Below, piece by piece: positions 35,511 to 47,370 of a DNA stretch of 64,000 nucleotides. This DNA is from Granulicella sp. 5B5. Lineage in GTDB: Bacteria > Acidobacteriota > Terriglobia > Terriglobales > Acidobacteriaceae. Location: assembly GCF_014083945.1 (NCBI RefSeq), contig NZ_CP046444.1:1488001-1552000 (forward strand), read 5' to 3'. How positions within the stretch are numbered: the first letter of the stretch is position 1; every line of letters starts with the position of its first letter. The notes below the pieces were generated by a model that searched no databases, had not been told where the DNA came from, and saw nothing but the letters and a program-made list of their open reading frames with translations. The translations under genes were made by a program, and so were the position numbers.

Positions 35511-36419
35511 ATGGAGATGTTGACGCGGCGTGGGTTTGTGAAGGGCGCGGGGCTGGGACTACTGGGCTGCACGGTTGCAAGGCAGCGGGCGTTTGCGTCG
35601 CCGTGGGGCAGGCCGGTGGGGCTGCAGTTGTACTCTGTGCGAGCGCAGCTGGCGAAGGACTATGCGGGAACACTGAAGCAGGTGGGCGCAATTGGATATC
35701 GCGAGGTGGAGGCGGCAGGATTTTATGGACATACGCCTGCGCAGGTGAAGCAGGCGATGGCGGATGCGCAGCTCAAGTGCGTGGGCGGGCACTACTCGTA
35801 CAAAGACCTGGCGCCGAATGTGGACAAGATCATTGCGTATCACCAGGAGCTGGGATGCCACTACGTGATTTGCTCGTTTCCGTCGTTTCGTGATGTAGCG
35901 CGGGTGCAGGGACTGAGCTTTGCGCAGCAGGTGCGCGCGTTTACGGTGGATGACCTGCGCTGGACGATGGAGCAGCTTAACAAGTTTGGCGAAAAGACGA
36001 AGGCCGCAGGATTGCAACTGGGATATCACAACCACACGATGGAGTTCGCTCCGCAGCATGGAGTGGTGCCGTTCGATGCGATGATCGCGGCCGCAGACCC
36101 GAAGCTGGTGACGTTCGAGCTGGACTGTGGCTGGGTGAAGGTAGGCGGCGGCAGCGCGGTGGACTATCTGAAGCGATATCCGACGCGAATTACGCTGCTG
36201 CACATCAAGGACTTCAAGCCTACGGACAGACCCGCGGATGTTACGAACCCTCCGCCGCCGGCTGAACTGGGACGTGGGACGGAGAACTATGCGCCGATCT
36301 TTGCAGCGGCGAAGGCGGCGAACATCAAACACTACTTCGTGGAGCAGGAAGGCTTCGACATACCGCCGATGGAGGCACTGCGGATCGACTATGAGTATGT
36401 GAATGCGTTGAAGGCGTAA
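35511..36419 (+). CDS. Tat-exported sugar phosphate isomerase/epimerase-like TIM barrel
   Basis: A 302-residue AP-endonuclease-2/xylose-isomerase-like barrel. GGGAGG precedes ATG 35511 and gives the Tat signal LTRRGFVKGAGLGLLGC; the Cys could serve as a lipidation site. Barrel landmarks include GLQLYSVRAQL, YREVEAAGFYG, LGYHNHTMEF (metal-binding His/Glu), FELDCGWVKVGG, TLLHIKDF and YFVEQEGFD. Such proteins usually isomerise or epimerise sugars or cleave inosose-type substrates; an exported form could act on 3-keto-glycosides. It is followed after 2 nt by an MFS carrier gene, so the pair forms an operon. The LacI-type site at 35415 lies in its promoter region. Confidence 0.83.
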   Translation: MEMLTRRGFVKGAGLGLLGCTVARQRAFASPWGRPVGLQLYSVRAQLAKDYAGTLKQVGAIGYREVEAAGFYGHTPAQVKQAMADAQLKCVGGHYSYKDLAPNVDKIIAYHQELGCHYVICSFPSFRDVARVQGLSFAQQVRAFTVDDLRWTMEQLNKFGEKTKAAGLQLGYHNHTMEFAPQHGVVPFDAMIAAADPKLVTFELDCGWVKVGGGSAVDYLKRYPTRITLLHIKDFKPTDRPADVTNPPPPAELGRGTENYAPIFAAAKAANIKHYFVEQEGFDIPPMEALRIDYEYVNALKA

Positions 36420-36421
36420 CG

Positions 36422-37684
36422 ATGCCGCAAGCTACGATGACGCGAGCGATGCAGACACGGCTGGGCGCCATGCTGTTCCTGGAGTACTTCATCTGGGGCG
36501 CGTGGTACGTGACGGTGGGGACTTGGCTGACGCTGACGCGGCACTTCAGCGGCGAGCAGGTGGCGCTTGTGGCTGGCACCACGGCGGTGGGCGCGATGAT
36601 TGCGCCGTTCTTTGTGGGACTGGTTGCCGACGAGATGTTTGCAACGGAGAAGGTGCTGGCGGCGTTGCACCTGGTGGGTGCAGTGTTGCTGCTTGGAGCT
36701 TCCCTGCTGACAAGCTTTGGGGCGATCTATGCACTGCTGTTGCTGTATTGCCTGTGCTTTATGCCGACGCTGGCGCTGACGAACTCGCTGGCGTTTCGAC
36801 AGATGCGCGACCCGGCGGTGGAGTTTGGGCCGATCCGCGTACTAGGCACAGCCGGTTGGATTGTGGCTGGATTGCTGGTTGGGTATATGCGACTGGAGAG
36901 CACACAGCGCCCGCTGCAGATTGCGTGCGTGGTATCGCTGGTGATGGCGGCTTACTGCCTGACACTGCCGCCTACGCCTCCGTTGGCGGTGACGGTGCGG
37001 GCGGAGAAGAAGCTGTTTCCGCGAGAGGCGTTTGCGGTGTTTCGCAAGCGGTCGACGATTGTGTTTGTGCTGGCGTCGTTTCTGATCTGCATTCCGCTGC
37101 AGTTTTACTATGCGTTTGCGAACCTGTTTCTGAACGAAGCCGGGGTGAAGAACGCGGTAGGCAAGATGACCGGCGGGCAGATGTCCGAGCTGGTTTGCAT
37201 GCTGCTGATCCCGTGGTTCTTTCGCAGGCTGGGAGTGAAGTACATGCTGGGGTTGGGGATGCTGGCCTGGGTGGTGCGGTACGTTGCGTTCGCGTATGGC
37301 AACAGCGGTGCGTTGATGTGGATGTTCTGGCTGGGGATTGTGCTGCATGGCATCTGCTATGACTTCTTCTTTGTGACAGGGCAGATTTATATCGATCGCG
37401 AGAGTCCGCCGACGCTGCGCGCGGCGACGCAAAGCTTGATCACGTTCATCACGTATGGCGTGGGAATGTTTGTGGGGTCGTGGGTGTCGGGTGCTGTGGT
37501 GGAACATTACTCGGTGCAGCTGGCGGGTGGTGCGGTGGACCATGCTTGGCGGCCGATCTGGATGTTCGCAGCTGTGGCGGCGGGAGCGACGCTGGTGATG
37601 ATGCTGGCGACGTTCAAAGATGAGCCGAGGGTGGAGTCGAGTGAGGTTGCTGCTGCGCTGCCCTCTGGTGCAGAGGCGCTTTGA
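36422..37684 (+). CDS. MFS transporter, nucleoside:H+ symporter (NupG/YegT) family
   Basis: A 420-residue carrier with about 12 membrane segments. RLGAMLFLEYFIWGAWYVTVGTWL at the N-terminus, FGPIRVLGTAGWIVAGLLVG and YDFFFVTGQIYIDRESPPTLRAATQSLITFITYGVGMFVGSWVSG are typical of the nucleoside-H+ symporter family. Acidobacterial and Bacteroidetes members often sit beside sugar isomerases, so the substrate may be a sugar derivative rather than a nucleoside. It starts 2 nt after the isomerase stop and is probably co-translated. Its stop lies at the edge of a 15-bp tandem repeat shared with the convergent epimerase gene. Confidence 0.85.
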   Translation: MPQATMTRAMQTRLGAMLFLEYFIWGAWYVTVGTWLTLTRHFSGEQVALVAGTTAVGAMIAPFFVGLVADEMFATEKVLAALHLVGAVLLLGASLLTSFGAIYALLLLYCLCFMPTLALTNSLAFRQMRDPAVEFGPIRVLGTAGWIVAGLLVGYMRLESTQRPLQIACVVSLVMAAYCLTLPPTPPLAVTVRAEKKLFPREAFAVFRKRSTIVFVLASFLICIPLQFYYAFANLFLNEAGVKNAVGKMTGGQMSELVCMLLIPWFFRRLGVKYMLGLGMLAWVVRYVAFAYGNSGALMWMFWLGIVLHGICYDFFFVTGQIYIDRESPPTLRAATQSLITFITYGVGMFVGSWVSGAVVEHYSVQLAGGAVDHAWRPIWMFAAVAAGATLVMMLATFKDEPRVESSEVAAALPSGAEAL

Positions 37685-37688
37685 GGTA

Positions 37689-37738
37689 GAGTCGCGGGAG
37701 CTAGAGCCGCGGGAGTCAGAGCCGCGAGAGTCAGAGCC
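37689..37738. repeat. 15-bp tandem repeat between convergent stops
   Basis: Three units and a partial fourth: GAGTCGCGGGAGCTA, GAGCCGCGGGAGTCA, GAGCCGCGAGAGTCA, GAGCC. They start 4 nt after the MFS stop and include the stop codon of the convergent epimerase gene (37731-37733). The period is a multiple of three, so unit gain or loss could add or remove residues without a frameshift. Confidence 0.75.
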
Positions 37739-38696
37739 ACCAGGCTTTGACGGGTGGCTCGGTGAGCAGGACGCGGGAGAGCATCGCGACAGCGGAGGTG
37801 AGGCCTTCGCGGCGTGAGGCTAGAGCGTCCTCGTGCTCGATGGAGAGGACGCCATCGTAACCGGCGATGCGGAGAGCGGAGACGATCTGTTTCCACTCGA
37901 GCTCGCTGTGGCCCCAGCCTACGGACCGAAAGCTCCAGGAGCGGTTGGCGAGGTCTGCGTAGCTCTTGGTGTCGAGGACGCCGTTGCGGTTGAGCATGGG
38001 TGGGTTGAGTGCGACGTCCTTTGCGTGGACGTGGTGGATGGCTGGGCCGAGGTCGCGGATGGCGGTGGGGATGTCGACACCTTGCCACCAGAGATGGCTG
38101 GGGTCGAGGTTGATGCCTAGCGATGGGCCGGTTTCCGCGCGGAGGCGGAGCAGGGTTTCGGGGTTGTAGACCATGAAGCCAGGGTGGGCTTCGAGGGCGA
38201 TGCGGACGTTGTGCGCGGCAGCAAAGGCTGCGGTCTCGCGCCAGTAGGGGATGAGCCGCTCGGACCATTGCCAGTCGAGGGCGGTAACATACTCGGGTGG
38301 CCAGGCGGTGACGATCCAGTTGGGTGTGGCATCGTGTGAGGAAGCTCCGGGGCAGCCGCTGAAGGTGACGACTGTAGGGACTTCGAGCTGCTCGGCGAGG
38401 CGTACCGTTTTGCGGAATGTTTCGTCGTCGCGCTGGGCGGTTTCGGCGACGGGGTGGATGGGGTTGCCGTGGCAGGAGAGCGCGCTGATGGCGAGGCCGG
38501 CATCGGTGAGGCGGGCGCGATGGTCGCGGGCGGCGGCGGGGTTGTCGAGGAGTGAATCGACCGCGAGATGACTGGCTCCGGGCCAACCGCCGGTGCCTAG
38601 CTCGAGTGCCGTGATGGCGGGGTAGGCGCGGAGCTCGGCGAGCATCTGGTCGAGGGTGAGGTCGTGGAAGACGGGAGTGAAGAGGCCGAGATTCAT
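37731..38696 (-). CDS. Sugar phosphate isomerase/epimerase (xylose isomerase-like TIM barrel)
   Basis: A 321-residue cytoplasmic barrel without signal peptide, beginning MNLGLFTPVFHDLTLDQML. Metal-site residues appear in ALEAHPGFMVYN, INLDPSHLWWQG, IHHVHAKDV and LSIEHEDAL (Glu, Asp/His, His, Glu in barrel order). It resembles the inosose dehydratase/hydroxypyruvate isomerase-like group; the substrate is unknown. AAGGAGA lies 10 nt before ATG 38696. It converges on the MFS gene and may process what the exported isomerase and carrier deliver. A second, unrelated-looking epimerase is at 35511-36419. Confidence 0.83.
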   Translation of the reverse strand: MNLGLFTPVFHDLTLDQMLAELRAYPAITALELGTGGWPGASHLAVDSLLDNPAAARDHRARLTDAGLAISALSCHGNPIHPVAETAQRDDETFRKTVRLAEQLEVPTVVTFSGCPGASSHDATPNWIVTAWPPEYVTALDWQWSERLIPYWRETAAFAAAHNVRIALEAHPGFMVYNPETLLRLRAETGPSLGINLDPSHLWWQGVDIPTAIRDLGPAIHHVHAKDVALNPPMLNRNGVLDTKSYADLANRSWSFRSVGWGHSELEWKQIVSALRIAGYDGVLSIEHEDALASRREGLTSAVAMLSRVLLTEPPVKAWWL

Positions 38697-38797
38697 GGGC
38701 GGATGCTTCTCCTTGCCACGTTAGTATGCGGCATGCGAGGCAAGCGTGGTGCGGCGTTGTTAGGATGATGGGGCTCGAAGCGAGCGGAGGATGAACG

Positions 38798-39220
38798 ATG
38801 GACAGGCGCGATGTGTTGAAGGGTGCGGCGGGATTGGCGATGGCATTCGGAGCGATGGACGCGGGTGCGCAGGAGAGCGTTGGGCCGGAGACAGTGTATG
38901 AGCTGCGGATCTATCACCTGAACGAGGGCAAGCAGGAGCTGATCCTGGATCGGTTCAAGACGAAGGAGCGGAGCATTTTTGTGCGCTGCGGGATGCACCC
39001 GGTGGCGTACTGGGTGCCGACGGATGAGCCGCTGGCGGGGCGGACGCTGGTGTACATGCTGCGGCACAAGAGCCGTGAGGCGGCGACGGAGAGCTGGAAG
39101 AAGTTCTCCGCCGATCCGGAGTGGGTGGCGGTGAAGAAGGAGACGGAGAAAGACGGGCCGTTTGTGAAGCTGCACGAGTCGACGTTCCTGAAGCTGACCG
39201 ATTTCTCGCCGAAGCTGTAG
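38798..39220 (+). CDS. NIPSNAP-family protein with Tat signal
   Basis: A 140-residue protein: a short Tat-like signal (MDRRDVLKGAAGLAMAFGA) then one NIPSNAP ferredoxin-like domain (VYELRIYHLNEGKQELILDRFKTKE, GMHPVAYWVPTDEP, LVYMLRHKSREAATESWKKFSADPEWV). GGAGG lies 7 nt before ATG 38798. NIPSNAP proteins have no fixed enzymatic role; in acidobacteria exported versions are common beside sugar-metabolism genes. It stands alone, divergent from the epimerase gene. A short GC-rich stretch (GGGGGGCCCCTCCCCC) follows the stop. Confidence 0.82.
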   Translation: MDRRDVLKGAAGLAMAFGAMDAGAQESVGPETVYELRIYHLNEGKQELILDRFKTKERSIFVRCGMHPVAYWVPTDEPLAGRTLVYMLRHKSREAATESWKKFSADPEWVAVKKETEKDGPFVKLHESTFLKLTDFSPKL

Positions 39221-39408
39221 GGGGGCCCCTCCCCCGGTTTTGGGGCTATGATCCGCAGCCGATTGGAGTTAGCGGCGGAACCCTGTTTTCGGTTGAGAAG
39301 CGACTGCTGCCGGTTCTGGGCCGGAGGGAAGAGCCAGGCCTGAGGCCGCGCTGTCTTCCGGCTCTCGCTCTTTATTGTATCGGGAGTGTCAAGAGGCAGT
39401 TCGGGTAG

Positions 39409-40386
39409 TCAGGAAGATTTGGTGCGGGGAGGCGGGGTGCCGATGGCCAGGGCGGACTCGTCTTCGAGCTCTTCGCCGACGTCGATGGCGTCGGTGCCGG
39501 GGTCGGGGCGGGTGGTGCCGGTGGCGAAGGTGAAGAAGGCGCTGGCGGCGCGGGCGAGCGGGACGCTGTGCAGCGAGATGATGCCGAGGTCGCGGGGGAT
39601 GTTGACGCCTTCGACTTCGATGGCCTGGACGAGGCCTGCCTTGATCTCCTCAAGGAAGTTGATGCGGGGCATGAAGCTGATGCCGAGACCGGCGACGATG
39701 AGGCGCTTGAGGAGCTCGGAGGAGTCGAGCTCCATGGTGATGCGCCGGGCGGTCTTGTTCTGGACGAAGAGGTGGTCGATGAGCTCGCGGCGGCGGCCCT
39801 CTTTGGGAACAAGGAAGCCGTACTTGGCGGCGTCCGACAAGGTGACGGTTTTGAGCTGGGTGAGCGCGTGGCCGGCGGGGACGACGAGGACGAGCTTGTC
39901 TTCGTGGATGACTTCGATGTGGAGGCGGGGGTCGCGGATGGGGAGCGAGACGATGCCAAACTCGACCTCGCGGTCGAGGACGAGGGCGATGGTCTTGGAG
40001 CGCTCGGCGCGGATGATGTTGAGGGAGACGCGCGGGTACTGCTTTTTGAACTTGGTGATGAGCAGCGGGAGGACGTAGAGCGCGGTGGAGTCGTTGGCGG
40101 AGATGGTGAGCGTGCCGCGGGGCATACGCTCCATATCCTCCAGCGTGAGGCGGATGTGCTTGAGCTGGATGAGGGACTGCTCGGCGAAGGGCTGGAAGAC
40201 GCGGCCTGCGGCGGTGAGGGTGACTTTGCCGCCGCCGCGGTCGAGGAGGCGGTGGCCGAGGTAGGTTTCGAGGGCGCGGATCTGGGCGGAGATGGAGGGC
40301 TGGGTGACGTGGAGCCGCTCGGCGGCGCGCGAGAAGCTCTTTTGGCGAGCGACCTCAAGAAACGTGTTGAGCCAGTCGAAGTCCAT
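39409..40386 (-). CDS. LysR-family transcriptional regulator
   Basis: A 325-residue LysR regulator. ATG 40386 has AAAGG about 6 nt upstream and gives the standard N-terminus MDFDWLNTFLEVARQKSFSRAAERLHVTQPSISAQIRALE with the winged helix-turn-helix. The frame is open 27 codons further, without homology. The effector domain begins at GTLTISANDSTALYVLPLLITKF and has GLGISFMPRINFLEEI. The C-terminus is acidic and Pro/Thr-rich. It is divergent from a metallo-hydrolase gene across 429 nt, its probable target; the co-inducer is unknown. Confidence 0.9.
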   Translation of the reverse strand: MDFDWLNTFLEVARQKSFSRAAERLHVTQPSISAQIRALETYLGHRLLDRGGGKVTLTAAGRVFQPFAEQSLIQLKHIRLTLEDMERMPRGTLTISANDSTALYVLPLLITKFKKQYPRVSLNIIRAERSKTIALVLDREVEFGIVSLPIRDPRLHIEVIHEDKLVLVVPAGHALTQLKTVTLSDAAKYGFLVPKEGRRRELIDHLFVQNKTARRITMELDSSELLKRLIVAGLGISFMPRINFLEEIKAGLVQAIEVEGVNIPRDLGIISLHSVPLARAASAFFTFATGTTRPDPGTDAIDVGEELEDESALAIGTPPPRTKSS

Positions 40387-40815
40387 TGCTACCTTTTGCG
40401 CGGGGGCTGTGAGAGCTGCGGCGCATGAATCGTAATAAGACGTTCTGCCTGTTTTGTTCGCCTGCATGGTTCAAAATGATGATTCTCAGCTGATTTTGTG
40501 GGCGAAGCGCAGCTGGACGGCGGATGCTCCGGCGGCACGTGACGACTGAGGCCCGGAGGAGACGGCCGAGGAGGCTGCTGGAGATCAGGGTAGATGAAAA
40601 GAGAAAGCATGGGTTGAGAGTGGCCGTCTGCGTATTGACGGAATAGAGAGATTCTATAACGAGCGTGCGGAGATGCAGGGTATCTATGGAGGGGATAGGG
40701 ATTGCGCGGGCTTCTTGCTTTGGGCGGAGAGGGTTTCCATAATCGCGAGATAGCCTGCCAAAGACCCGGCGTACATGCTGGGGAGACGATCTCCGAAAGA
40801 GTGCCTGAGGTGTCC
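40387..40815. other. Divergent regulatory region between LysR and metallo-hydrolase
   Basis: No gene is seen in 429 nt. Frames across it are shadow extensions of the two flanking genes, which have better starts at 40386 and 40816. By position it should contain the LysR binding site and the divergent promoters, but no single convincing dyad or hexamer pair was found by eye. Confidence 0.4.
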
Positions 40816-41832
40816 ATGAAGAAGGTGTGTGGTGTTGTGCTGCTGGGTGTGGTGATGAGCGCGGGATGCCTGCGGGCACAACTGCCGGAGCCGGATGGCG
40901 GGACGATCGAGCGGGGAACGCTGCCGGAGCGGTGGTACTCCGAGGGGCCGAAGTGCATGCAGATCCCGGAGTGGCAGGTGCAGGAGTACAACCCGAACTT
41001 CTTCATCATGCGGCAGTCGCCGTGCACGGACTATGAGAAGCCGTTTGTGTTTCTGTTCTTCGGCAAAGAGAAGGCGATGCTAATCGATACAGGGTCGCGG
41101 AATGGGAACATTGCGCCTTCGCTGCGTTGGGTGGTGAAGAACTGGCTGACGCGGAATGGGCGCACGAGCATCCCGCTGCTGGTGGTGCATACGCATCCGC
41201 ATGGCGACCATATCGCGGGCGATAAAGAGATCCAGGCGATGAACGATCCGGCGATGCCTGTGACGTTTCTGGCGGCGAATGACCAGCAGGCGACGATGAC
41301 GTTTTATGGGATTACGAGCTGGCCAGATGGGATTGGGAAGATCGATTTAGGCGATCGGGTGATCGATGTGATCCCGATACCGGGGCACAGCGCGATGAGC
41401 GTCGCGTTCTATGACCGGAGGACTGCAATTCTGCTGTCGGGGGACAGCCTGTATCCGGGGCGGTTGTATGTGCAGGACTTTGCGGCGTTCCAGGCGAGCA
41501 CGGAGCGGATGATCGCGTTTACGAAGGGCAAGCCGGTGGCGCACATCCTGGGCAACCACATTGAGGAGACCGACACGCCGTTCCTGGATTATCCGGTGGG
41601 GACGATCTACCAGCCGCATGAGCATGAGCTGGCGCTGTCGCGCGGATCACTGCTGGAGCTGGAGGATGCGCTGGTGAGCATGCACGGCGTGCCGCAGCGG
41701 ATGGCGTTGCGGGATTTTTCGGTGTGGCCTTCAGGGCGGCAGTTTGCGAAGCCGGGCGACCGCGAGGCCATGCAGAAGCGCGAGAAGGAGCAGAAGGCGA
41801 CGATGTGGGACCACACGGTTGAGCCGCAGTAG
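40816..41832 (+). CDS. Exported metallo-beta-lactamase-fold hydrolase
   Basis: A 338-residue MBL-fold protein. ATG 40816, after GAGG, gives the signal MKKVCGVVLLGVVMSAGC, possibly a lipoprotein although the lipobox is atypical. The zinc motif HTHPHGDH, the second-site PGHS (IPIPGHSAMSV), the Asp in LSGDSLYPG and the His in GNHIEE are all present, so the dinuclear site looks complete. The substrate is unknown; relatives include lactonases, phosphodiesterases and arylsulfatases. It is divergent from the LysR gene and ends 13 nt from the convergent cytochrome c gene. Confidence 0.82.
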   Translation: MKKVCGVVLLGVVMSAGCLRAQLPEPDGGTIERGTLPERWYSEGPKCMQIPEWQVQEYNPNFFIMRQSPCTDYEKPFVFLFFGKEKAMLIDTGSRNGNIAPSLRWVVKNWLTRNGRTSIPLLVVHTHPHGDHIAGDKEIQAMNDPAMPVTFLAANDQQATMTFYGITSWPDGIGKIDLGDRVIDVIPIPGHSAMSVAFYDRRTAILLSGDSLYPGRLYVQDFAAFQASTERMIAFTKGKPVAHILGNHIEETDTPFLDYPVGTIYQPHEHELALSRGSLLELEDALVSMHGVPQRMALRDFSVWPSGRQFAKPGDREAMQKREKEQKATMWDHTVEPQ

Positions 41833-41845
41833 CAGGGGCTGCGCT

Positions 41846-42328
41846 CTACTTGGCGGAGGTGCTGTAGAAGGTGGGGTTGCCGAGAGTGCCTGCTTTGGGG
41901 AGATGGCGGATATAGAGGACCATCTGCCACATCTCGTCGTTGGCGAAGTCGCCGTCGGAGGCGGGCATGCCGGAGGGGTAGATGCCGTTCTTGATGATGG
42001 AGTGGAGCTGGCCGTCGGTGTACTGCTGGACCTCGGGCGAGGTGAGCAGAGGGACGGGTGGCGAGAGCTCTTTGGCGAAGGGGACGCCGGTGTTCTGGCC
42101 GTCGTTGCCGTGACAGACGCTGCAGTAAGAGGTGAAGAGGTCCTGCCCGGCGGCGATGTTCTTTGCGCTGGCCTTGAGCGGGTTCACGTCCTTTTTGCCG
42201 CCGACGGTGATGTGGTGCTTGGTGAAATAGGCGACGTTGGTCTCAAAGTGCGAGGGTGGCGTGGCGCGGCAACCGGCGAGAGCGAGGGATGTGGTGAGGA
42301 GAAGCGTGGGTGTGAAGCGAGAGTTCAT
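41846..42328 (-). CDS. Monoheme cytochrome c lipoprotein
   Basis: A 160-residue class I cytochrome c. ATG 42328 gives the lipoprotein signal MNSRFTPTLLLTTSLALAGC; the lipobox LAGC is clear. The heme site CSVCHG (AAGQDLFTSYCSVCHGNDGQ) and a Met ligand in YPSGMPASDG are seen, so the fold is complete. It is expected on the periplasmic side of a membrane as an electron carrier. It lies downstream of the DUF1501 and PSD1 genes on the same strand, separated by a hairpin (42441-42481) and a dispersed repeat, so it may be expressed separately while acting with the PSD1 cytochrome. Confidence 0.85.
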   Translation of the reverse strand: MNSRFTPTLLLTTSLALAGCRATPPSHFETNVAYFTKHHITVGGKKDVNPLKASAKNIAAGQDLFTSYCSVCHGNDGQNTGVPFAKELSPPVPLLTSPEVQQYTDGQLHSIIKNGIYPSGMPASDGDFANDEMWQMVLYIRHLPKAGTLGNPTFYSTSAK

Positions 42329-42330
42329 AC

Positions 42331-42407
42331 TGGTTCCAAAGACAGATGCGGGGGTTTCTCCGCTGCGCATCGCGGTGAAGCTGCGATGCTTCGGTCGAAA
42401 TGACAGA
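42331..42407 (+). repeat. Hairpin repeat, copy upstream of cytochrome c gene
   Basis: This copy shares GGTTCCAAA, TCTCCGCTGCGC and CTTCGGTCGAAATGACA with 29731-29798 and, inverted, with 2443-2510. The central stem is GCATCGC/GCGATGC here but GCAGGAC/GTCCTGC at 29760, a compensatory change of several base pairs. It fills the region just upstream of the cytochrome c start, where a promoter would be expected. Confidence 0.65.
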
Positions 42408-42440
42408 CCTTATCTTACGGAAGGCCGCCAGAGATAGAAC

Positions 42441-42481
42441 GGGCGGCCTGAAAGCGAGGATACCTCGTTTGCAGGCCGCCC
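42441..42481 (-). terminator. Strong hairpin after DUF1501 gene
   Basis: GGGCGGCCTG and CAGGCCGCCC form a perfect 10-bp outer stem and CGAGG/CCTCG an inner stem, 15 nt beyond the DUF1501 stop. Only a weak T-rich stretch (GTTCTATCTCT) follows, so it may act as a 3' stabiliser as much as a terminator. Confidence 0.55.
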
Positions 42482-42496
42482 GGGTTGTGTGACCGT

Positions 42497-43981
42497 TTAG
42501 GCGATGATGTCGTGGACGACATTGCCGGCGACGTCAGTGAGGCGGAAGTCGCGGCCGCTGGAGCGGAAGGTGAGCTTGGTGTGGTCGATGCCCATGAGGT
42601 AGAGGATGGTGGCGTGGATGTCGTGGACGTGGACAGGCTTGTCGACGACCTTCCAGCCGAAGTCATCGGTTTCACCGTAGGTCATGCCGCCCTTGATGCC
42701 GCCGCCGGCGAGCCACATGGTGAAGCCGTGGGGGTTGTGGTCACGGCCTGCGTGGGTGCCCGCGCCGCCGAGCTCGACGACCGGGGTGCGGCCGAACTCT
42801 GAACCGCAGACGATGATGGTTTCGTCGAGAAGGCCGCGGCCCTTGAGGTCCTTGATGAGAGCGGCGAAGGGCTGGTCGGAGTCCTTGGCGTTCTTGCGGT
42901 GCGCCTGGATGTCCTGGTGCGCATCCCACGGATCGCCTGCGGCGTAGTAGACCTGCACCATGCGGACGCCCTTTTCTACGAGGCGCGCGGCGGTGAGGCA
43001 GCCGCGAGCCGTGGAGCCTTCACCGTACATCTTGATGGTGGCTTCGGACTCCTTGCGGACGTCGAAGACTTCGGGCGCTTCGGTCTGCATGCGGTAGGCA
43101 GTCTCCATCGAGGCGATGGTGGACTCGAACTGGGGGTCGGCGTCGGTGGTGCTGGCGCCGTAGGTCTCCTGCTCGTTGAGCGCATCGAGCTTCTTGACGA
43201 GGTCGAGCTCCTTGCGCTGGTGCGTGAGATCGTAGTTGGAGTTATGGATGTCGGGGATGAGCTTGTAGGGATCGAAGTCCTTCTGGCTCGTGTCGTCGGT
43301 GACGTAGGTGGCCTGGTTGACGGCGGGCAGGAAGCCTGCTGACCATAACGGCGGGCCGACGGTGGTGGGCACGCGCGGACAGAGGACGACGAAGCCGGGA
43401 AGGTTCTTGTTCTCCGTGCCGAGGCCGTAGGTGAGCCATGAACCCATGGACGGGCGGCCGATGATGTTCGCGCCGGTGTTCATCATGATGAGCGCGGGCT
43501 CATGGTTGGGGATCTCGGTGTAGACGGACTTGACGACGCAGATGTCGTCCGCGCAGGCGCCGACGTTGGGGAAGAGCTCCGAGACGTAGAGGCCGTTGTG
43601 GCCGTACTGCTTGAACTCAAAGGGCGACTTCATGAGCGAGCCGGTCTTGCGCTCGTGGCCGAGATCGCCGCCGGGCATGGGCTTGCCGTCGTACTGGGCG
43701 AGCTTGGGCTTGTAGTCGAAGGAGTCGACCTGCGAGAGGCCACCGTTCATGAAGAGGAAGATGACGTGCTTGGCTTTGGGCTTGAACTTGGGGTCGCGGA
43801 GCATCCACGGATTGGTGGCCGCAGTGGTGGCCGCGGCAGAACCCGGATGGCTCTTTTCCATCGCTTCTGCCTGCGCGAGCGATTCGCCGATCATGCTGGC
43901 GAAGCTCATCATAGCGAAACCGCCACCAATTTTACGGAGGGCTTCGCGGCGATTTATCGGTTTCGGCTTTTCACAAGACAT
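42497..43981 (-). CDS. DUF1501 sulfatase-like protein
   Basis: A 494-residue exported DUF1501 protein with a Tat-type start (INRREALRKIGGGFAMMSFASM). Alkaline-phosphatase-superfamily features are visible: HVIFLFMNGGLSQVDSFDYKP, VVLCPRVPTTVG, YYAAGDPWDAHQDIQAH, DETIIVCGSEFGRTP and GRDHNPHGFTMWLAGGGIKGG with HDIHATILYLMGIDH. The enzymatic activity of DUF1501 is not established. It nearly always accompanies a PSD1/DUF1553 cytochrome gene, as here: 113 nt separate it from the 1091-residue PSD1 gene upstream. A ribosome site AGGGAG lies 9 nt before ATG 43981. Its attachment to an ABC transporter operon is unusual. Confidence 0.88.
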   Translation of the reverse strand: MSCEKPKPINRREALRKIGGGFAMMSFASMIGESLAQAEAMEKSHPGSAAATTAATNPWMLRDPKFKPKAKHVIFLFMNGGLSQVDSFDYKPKLAQYDGKPMPGGDLGHERKTGSLMKSPFEFKQYGHNGLYVSELFPNVGACADDICVVKSVYTEIPNHEPALIMMNTGANIIGRPSMGSWLTYGLGTENKNLPGFVVLCPRVPTTVGPPLWSAGFLPAVNQATYVTDDTSQKDFDPYKLIPDIHNSNYDLTHQRKELDLVKKLDALNEQETYGASTTDADPQFESTIASMETAYRMQTEAPEVFDVRKESEATIKMYGEGSTARGCLTAARLVEKGVRMVQVYYAAGDPWDAHQDIQAHRKNAKDSDQPFAALIKDLKGRGLLDETIIVCGSEFGRTPVVELGGAGTHAGRDHNPHGFTMWLAGGGIKGGMTYGETDDFGWKVVDKPVHVHDIHATILYLMGIDHTKLTFRSSGRDFRLTDVAGNVVHDIIA

Positions 43982-44094
43982 GTTCCGATCTCCCTGTTCT
44001 TCGAATCAGATTTGTAGAGCGGTCCGATGTAGCGGAAGGCTCTCGTGCAACTGAAGGCGCGGCGCGAACACGTCGGCTTCAGGGTACAGCGACG

Positions 44095-47366
<3,272 letters not shown>

Positions 47367-47370
<4 letters not shown>

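Noticed and set aside
37689-37738. Possible CRISPR-like array
   Set aside because: The 15-bp units are directly adjacent without spacers, so this is a minisatellite.
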